64,000 nucleotides of DNA. Origin: Pontibacter sp. E15-1 (GTDB lineage Bacteria > Bacteroidota > Bacteroidia > Cytophagales > Hymenobacteraceae). The DNA lies in contig NZ_JAKVIR010000020.1 of the NCBI RefSeq assembly GCF_022601975.1, forward strand, positions 60,569 to 124,568. Direction: 5' to 3'. This document shows, piece by piece, positions 59,732 through 64,000 of this stretch (its first letter is position 1; the number at the start of each line of letters is the position of its first letter). Below the pieces are notes generated by a model that saw only the letters and a list, made by a program, of their open reading frames with translations, was not told the origin of the DNA and searched no databases. The position numbers were made by a program, and so were the translations under genes.

Positions 59732-59773
59732 TAAAAAAAAGCCGCGCTACCTAAACTGGCAGCGCGGCTTTTA
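59732..59773 (-). terminator. Prolyl oligopeptidase gene terminator
   Basis: AAAAGCCGCGCT pairs with AGCGCGGCTTTT around a 12-base loop, with eight A on the left (minus-strand U-run). Confidence 0.9.
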
Positions 59774-59794
59774 AAATCGGTCTGCTTTTACAGA

Positions 59795-61990
59795 TTACTG
59801 ATTCTGATACGGGTTAACACCCATGTTCTCATATATAAACGAATACGTGTCGGCATACTCCTGTATGACCAGGGAAGTCGGCTTGCCGGCACCGTGGCCT
59901 GCCCGCACGTCCACCCGAATCAGGTACGGGTTGCCCGGAGCGCCTTTGGCCTGCAGCTCTGAGATGAACTTGAACGAGTGCGCCGGCACCACACGGTCGT
60001 CGTGGTCAGCGGTTTTCACCAGCGTGGCAGGGTATTTTACGCCCTCTTTGATGTTGTGCAGCGGCGAGAAAGTATGCAGGTTCTTGAACTGCGCTTCGTC
60101 GTCAGACGAGCCATACTCGGGCACCCACGCCCAGCCGATGGTGAACTTATGGAAGCGCAGCATGTCCATCACGCCCACGGCAGGTATGGCCACTTTGGCC
60201 AGCTCCGGGCGCTGCGTCATGAAGGCGCCCACCAGCAAACCGCCGTTAGAGCCACCGGCCACCGCCAGCTTCTCGGAAGAGGTATAGCCTTCGCTAATCA
60301 GGTACTCGGCCGCCGTGATGAAATCGTCGAACACGTTCTGCTTGTTCGGCGTCATACCGGCTTTGTGCCAGTCGTCTCCGTACTCGCCGCCGCCGCGCAG
60401 GTTGGGCAGGGCATACACACCGCCGTTCTCCAGCCACAGCATGTTGGCAATGCTGAAGCTCGGTGTCAGGGAGATGTTGAAGCCGCCGTAGGCATACAGG
60501 TAGGTCGGGTTCTGCCCGTTCAGCTCCAGCCCTTTTTTGTGCACAATGAACATCGGCACCTTGGTCCCGTCCTTGGAGGTATAAAACACCTGCTTTGTCT
60601 CGTAGGCATCGGTGTTCACGTTCACTTCGGATTTGCGGAAGAGCGTGACCCTGTTGGCGGGCACATCGTAGCGGTAGATGGTTGGCGGGTATGTGAAGGA
60701 AGTAAAGGTAAAGAACACCTCGGTATCCTCTTTCTCGCCGTTGAAGCCACCCACGGTGCCGAGGCCCGGCAGTTCCACGTCGTTCATTTTTTTGCCTTTG
60801 TCGTCGAACACCACTACCTGGCTTGTCGCGTCTTTCATGTAGCTGACAATAATGCGGCCACCCACCGTCGACACGCCCGTGATCACGTTCTCATTCTCCG
60901 GCACCACGGTTTTCCAGTTCTGCTCCTGCGGCTTTTTCGGGTCGATGAGCACGAGGCGGTAGCGCGGCGCGTTTTTGTTGGTCATCACGAGCAGCTTGTC
61001 GCCCATGTTATCCACCACGTTATACTCTGACTCAAAGTTCTCCACAATCGGCTTGATCGTGCCTTTCGGATCTTTCAGGTCTTTATAGTACAGCGCGTTA
61101 GCCCCGCTGGCTCCCTCCGACACGTTCAGGATCAGGAAGCGCTCGTCGTCGGTGGTCTGGCCGTAGAAGTTGCGCAGCGCGTGCTGCTTGTCCTCATACA
61201 CCAGCTTGTCCTGGCTTTGCGGCGTGCCTACTTTGTGGTAGTATACCTTATGGAACTCGTTCTTGCTGGCCAGCATGTTGCCTTCGGTAGGGGCATCGTA
61301 GCGACTGTAAAAGAAACCGTCTTTATACCAGCTCGGACCCGAGAACTTTACCCATTCCACTTCATCATTCAGCTTTTTGCCCGTGGCCGCCTCCATCACG
61401 TGGTAGGTGTTCCAGTCGGAGCCGCCACTGGCGGTGCCGTAGGCCACGTAGCGCCCATCCTCCGAAAACGCAAAAGCGGTGAGCGCCACCGTCCCGTCAT
61501 CCGACAGCTTGTTCGGGTCGAAGAACACCTTCGGTTCCGCGTCCAGCGTTTCCTGCACATACAGCACGCTCTGGTTCTGCAGGCCGTCGTTTTTGTAGAA
61601 ATAGTAGTTGCCGTTCTCCTTAAAAGGCGCGCCGTATTTCGGGTAATTCCATATCTCGGTCAGGCGCTCTTTTATCTTGTCCCGGAAGCTGATGTTCTTC
61701 AGGTAGGCCTGCGTGACTTCGTTCTCCTGCTCAATCCAGGCGTCCACGCTTTCGTCGTGCGTCTCGAGCCAGCGGTAGGGGTCTGCCACCGAAGTTCCGA
61801 AGTAATCATCGGTATGGTCTGCTTTCCTGGTGTCGGGGTAAGCTAAAGCTGTCCCGGCCGAAGCAGTGGCGGCGGCTGGGGTAGTGTTTTCTGTGGTCAT
61901 GCCAGGGGCTTTTGTATCGTTTTGGGTTGATTTGCAGGCCGACAATGCCGTGAAGCCACCGGCCAGCAACAGTACAGTTGTTTTCTTCAT
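59795..61990 (-). CDS. Prolyl oligopeptidase (S9A) lipoprotein
   Basis: The 731 aa protein has lipobox LSAC (Cys19). The N-terminal beta-propeller (about 60-460) covers the catalytic domain. YPDTRKADHTDDYFGTSVADPYRWLE is the S9A start. The catalytic triad is Ser in VAGGSNGGLL, Asp in DHDDRVVPAHS and His in RAGHGAGKP. It cleaves after proline in short peptides, here at the envelope. Monocistronic with its own terminator. Confidence 0.95.
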   Translation of the reverse strand: MKKTTVLLLAGGFTALSACKSTQNDTKAPGMTTENTTPAAATASAGTALAYPDTRKADHTDDYFGTSVADPYRWLETHDESVDAWIEQENEVTQAYLKNISFRDKIKERLTEIWNYPKYGAPFKENGNYYFYKNDGLQNQSVLYVQETLDAEPKVFFDPNKLSDDGTVALTAFAFSEDGRYVAYGTASGGSDWNTYHVMEAATGKKLNDEVEWVKFSGPSWYKDGFFYSRYDAPTEGNMLASKNEFHKVYYHKVGTPQSQDKLVYEDKQHALRNFYGQTTDDERFLILNVSEGASGANALYYKDLKDPKGTIKPIVENFESEYNVVDNMGDKLLVMTNKNAPRYRLVLIDPKKPQEQNWKTVVPENENVITGVSTVGGRIIVSYMKDATSQVVVFDDKGKKMNDVELPGLGTVGGFNGEKEDTEVFFTFTSFTYPPTIYRYDVPANRVTLFRKSEVNVNTDAYETKQVFYTSKDGTKVPMFIVHKKGLELNGQNPTYLYAYGGFNISLTPSFSIANMLWLENGGVYALPNLRGGGEYGDDWHKAGMTPNKQNVFDDFITAAEYLISEGYTSSEKLAVAGGSNGGLLVGAFMTQRPELAKVAIPAVGVMDMLRFHKFTIGWAWVPEYGSSDDEAQFKNLHTFSPLHNIKEGVKYPATLVKTADHDDRVVPAHSFKFISELQAKGAPGNPYLIRVDVRAGHGAGKPTSLVIQEYADTYSFIYENMGVNPYQNQ

Positions 61991-62251
61991 AAGGACTACG
62001 CCCGTTAAATTGTTTCAGGTATGGTATGCGCGATGAGACGAATATACTCATTTTAGCATTACCTGTCGCGCTGCCCCACGCTGGCTTACCAGCCATCCGC
62101 CTGCAGGTCAAGGAATTAAAGTTTCAGAATTTCTTTTTCATCCCCATACACAACCGACGCTTTTCGTGTTTACTTTTGCCAGCTTGCCTTTGTGGTTGTC
62201 TCCGCAAACGGCACCCTACCCGGCAAGCGCTTAATTAAAGGAAACCGCACG
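61991..62251. other. Divergent promoter region
   Basis: Between the peptidase and the oxygenase. No ORF is supported. A good TAnnTTTG box was not found on either strand. Confidence 0.3.
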
Positions 62252-62908
62252 ATGATGGAAGAATTGGAGGACGAGCGGCTGCTTGTGAAATTTGAGCAGA
62301 TAGCCGACCGGCTGTCGGAGAAGGGCTATGCCGTGGTGGATAATTTTCTGGAGCCACAGGAGGTGCACGACCTGCTGGACGTGCTGACGCATCACCGCGA
62401 CCAGGGCACCTTTAAGAAAGCGGGCATCGGTGCCTCTGACCAGTTCCAGGTAGACAAGTCGGTCCGCGGCGACTATATCCGCTGGATTGAGCCGCAAAAC
62501 GCGCTGCCGCCCACGCAGGTGTTCCTCGACCGCATGAACGAGATGATGCGCTACATCAACCGCACCTGCTTCCTGGGCCTGAAGGACTATGAGTTTCACT
62601 TCACCGAATACCCGGTGGGCACGGTATACAAGCGCCACATCGACCAGTTTAAAACCAACGACCACCGCAAACTGTCGTTTATCTGCTACCTGAACGAGGG
62701 CTGGCTGCCTGAGCACGGCGGCAACCTGCGTTTATACCTGCCGCAGGAAGATGGCGGAGAAGAAACGGTAGACATCCTGCCCATAGCAGGCCGCCTCGCC
62801 TGCTTCCGCGCCGACATGATTCCGCACGAGGTGCTGGTGGCCACCCGCCCCCGCTACAGCCTCACCGGCTGGATGCTGGACCAACTGAGCGAACTGACTT
62901 TTTTATAA
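62252..62908 (+). CDS. 2-oxoglutarate/Fe(II)-dependent oxygenase (prolyl 4-hydroxylase-like)
   Basis: The product is 218 aa from the ATG at 62252 (a second ATG follows at 62255); the upstream frame is not conserved-looking. The Fe ligands are HxD in YKRHIDQF and the distal His in DMIPHEVLV; the 2-oxoglutarate Arg is in RPRYSLTGW. GWLPEHGGNLRLYLP is the beta-strand between them. It may hydroxylate proline or another residue in a protein or a small molecule; the substrate is unknown. Monocistronic. Confidence 0.9.
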   Translation: MMEELEDERLLVKFEQIADRLSEKGYAVVDNFLEPQEVHDLLDVLTHHRDQGTFKKAGIGASDQFQVDKSVRGDYIRWIEPQNALPPTQVFLDRMNEMMRYINRTCFLGLKDYEFHFTEYPVGTVYKRHIDQFKTNDHRKLSFICYLNEGWLPEHGGNLRLYLPQEDGGEETVDILPIAGRLACFRADMIPHEVLVATRPRYSLTGWMLDQLSELTFL

Positions 62909-63189
62909 GCGGCTTTCTTTTAGAATGCCAAAGCTCCTTTGCCACCTTTTAAGTAGGTATGGCAGAGGAGCTTTTTATGTGTGGATGTTGGTGATTGCGC
63001 TGCTATTAAAATGAGACTAATATTGTTAGGGTATTCACAAGTAAATAAATTGGATTTACTATATTGCTAAAGGATAGTATCCAGCAGAAGGAGGAGCAGA
63101 ATATTCATCCCTATACCCTATATACATAGTGCCCAGAACCGTATGTTTACGCTTTCCTGGGAGTTATCTCAAATTATGAATTATAGAAA
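62909..63189. other. Intergenic region before the small membrane gene
   Basis: AT-rich with an interrupted hairpin at about 62932-62975 (AAAGCTCCTTTGCCA against the later TGGCAGAGGAGCTTTTT), which is a plausible terminator for the oxygenase gene. No gene is supported. Confidence 0.5.
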
Positions 63190-63432
63190 GTGACCAAATT
63201 TCACCTAACAATTTTCCGGCAGTCAAGAGTTTTATTAATGTTGCTTTTATTTCCATTTGTGTTAGTTGGAGCAACCTTGATTGGGGCAAAAATCAAAAGT
63301 ATACCTGTTATATTACTGCTGATAGCTTTGTTTCTGCTGATTGCCTTCTATTATACAGTGGGTTATTTGACCGTTATCAGGTTTAAAGAGCACTTAGAGT
63401 TCACATGGAAAAAGAAACTTCTTTTCAATTAA
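63190..63432 (+). CDS. Small two-helix membrane protein, possibly truncated by an IS
   Basis: The 80 aa ORF starts at GTG 63190, with two hydrophobic helices (about 14-32 and 38-60) and a basic end (KEHLEFTWKKKLLFN). AT-rich. No family is recognised. It stops only 7 bp from the end of an IS transposase gene, so the natural C terminus may have been removed by the insertion. Confidence 0.5.
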   Translation: MTKFHLTIFRQSRVLLMLLLFPFVLVGATLIGAKIKSIPVILLLIALFLLIAFYYTVGYLTVIRFKEHLEFTWKKKLLFN

Positions 63433-63438
63433 ATGATA

Positions 63439-64000
63439 TTACGATAAATTTCTATGCGTTTCTCTCAGGTTGTGCATTCCACAAGCAATGAGCATGACCG
63501 CATCCCTGACCGGGTCTTTGTGGAGCCTTATTTTCTCTTTCACAGTTCTTAGCCTCTTGACTGATGCTATCACATGTTCGACCTGCACTCTCAGGCTTGC
63601 CAGCATCTGATTGTAGTGCTTTTCATACTCGGAGAGCTCTCCCTTAGGAGGTTTTTTGAAAGGCAGGCAGGTCAGCGCCCCTTCCGGCTCATAGCCCAGA
63701 AAGCCCAGGTCCAGCAGCAGCCCCTGCCCAGGCACAAACTCCAGCTCCATCTCATCGGCCAGGGCCTTGTCATGCATGCTGCCCACCACGGTGGGGCTCA
63801 GGTAGAGCACCCGCCCCCGCTGATCGGCCAGCAGCAGGTTTTTGTTGGTGTGGCAGCCCTTCTTGCCGCTGTACTCGTGCCTTTGCCGCTCTGCCTCCAC
63901 TGAGCGGGGCACGGGTCTCTCGGTGGCGTCCAGAAGCAGCACCTGCCCCGAGAGCAGGCACAGGGACTGGTAGAGGGGGCCGGGTGCGCGGGCGGGCATC
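63439..64000 (-). mobile_element. IS5-like DDE transposase (C-terminal part, cut by window edge)
   Basis: At least 186 residues of a DDE_Tnp_4-type transposase. LLLDATERPVPRS carries the first catalytic Asp; VVGSMHDKALADE and LLLDLGFLGYEP carry the second. KKPPKGELSEYEKHYNQMLASLRVQVEHVIASVKRLRTVKEKIRL carries the last Glu and the conserved R-K tail. The N-terminal part lies beyond 64000. The element's left end should fall between 63420 and 63438, but I could not fix the terminal repeat. Confidence 0.88.

Noticed and set aside
1..64000. CRISPR array
   Set aside because: No regularly spaced identical repeats were found. The spaced palindromes at 52-54 kb are separated by genes of different length and have variable sequences, which does not fit CRISPR.
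1..64000. tRNA or rRNA genes
   Set aside because: No GTTCRANTC-type T-loop with a matching acceptor stem, and no rRNA-like segment, was noticed on reading; a tRNA scan was not possible.

Overview
The window comes from a Bacteroidota chromosome, most likely a Pontibacter-like member of the Hymenobacteraceae (Cytophagales). The evidence is a gldKLMN type IX secretion/gliding block, a PorP/SprF-type protein, a SprE/PorW-like TPR lipoprotein, an ATP synthase operon that stops at atpG without atpD and atpC, TAnnTTTG promoter boxes, and a moderately GC-rich core with strikingly frequent GGTATA/TATACC words. The genus is an inference from gene content and style.

Layout. 1-2.9 kb: end of a DUF559-like gene, an SPFH protein with a small membrane partner, and three small-ligand-binding genes (VOC, GyrI-like, VOC). 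2.9-7.1 kb: an AT-rich foreign island with two cassette-like genes, a wrecked IS1182-type transposase, nhaA, and a duplicated nuoD promoter plus 5' end. 7.0-12 kb: solitary nuoD, a PAP2 phosphatase and a DUF5686 outer-membrane protein. 12.4-19.7 kb: GDP-fucose synthesis (gmd, fcl), NAD(P)HX repair, a UbiA-like membrane protein, pyrophosphatase and a PafA-like phosphatase. 19.8-25.7 kb: atpZ-(127 aa gene)-atpB-E-F-H-A-G. 26-33 kb: sprE/porW-like, pbp1A and uvrC. 33-39 kb: porP-gldKLMN. 39-47.8 kb: hemD, DUF4271, wecA-like transferase, sugar isomerase-lipB-conserved gene, yraN, a YwqK-like lipoprotein and htpG. 48-51.6 kb: a probable metal-uptake trio (His-rich small protein, TonB receptor, lipoprotein). 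51.6-54.3 kb: a YdeI-like gene, then an AT-rich array of three gene cassettes. 54.4-64 kb: a decayed copy of an MFS gene start, the intact MFS gene, DUF4286, GNAT, acyl-ACP thioesterase, a RAYT transposase between two large palindromic repeats, prolyl oligopeptidase, a 2OG-Fe(II) oxygenase and a partial IS5-like transposase at the edge.

The most interesting signal is at 52.28-54.37 kb. Three minus-strand genes (lipoprotein, SMI1/KNR4, lipoprotein) are separated by 51-65 bp imperfect palindromes. The 7-8 bp core at the start of each cassette is the exact reverse complement of the core at its own end. This is the diagnostic arrangement of integron attC sites, yet no integrase is visible. A second, decayed array lies at 2.9-4.43 kb. 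Both arrays begin at the same conserved ~80 bp element, which also occurs upstream of the intact nuoD, and next to each array is a partial duplicate of the promoter and 5' end of a resident gene (nuoD or the MFS gene). I read this as an integron-like cassette system whose arrays are anchored by a conserved, possibly attI-like element near housekeeping promoters. The matched cores are seen directly; the mechanism is inferred.
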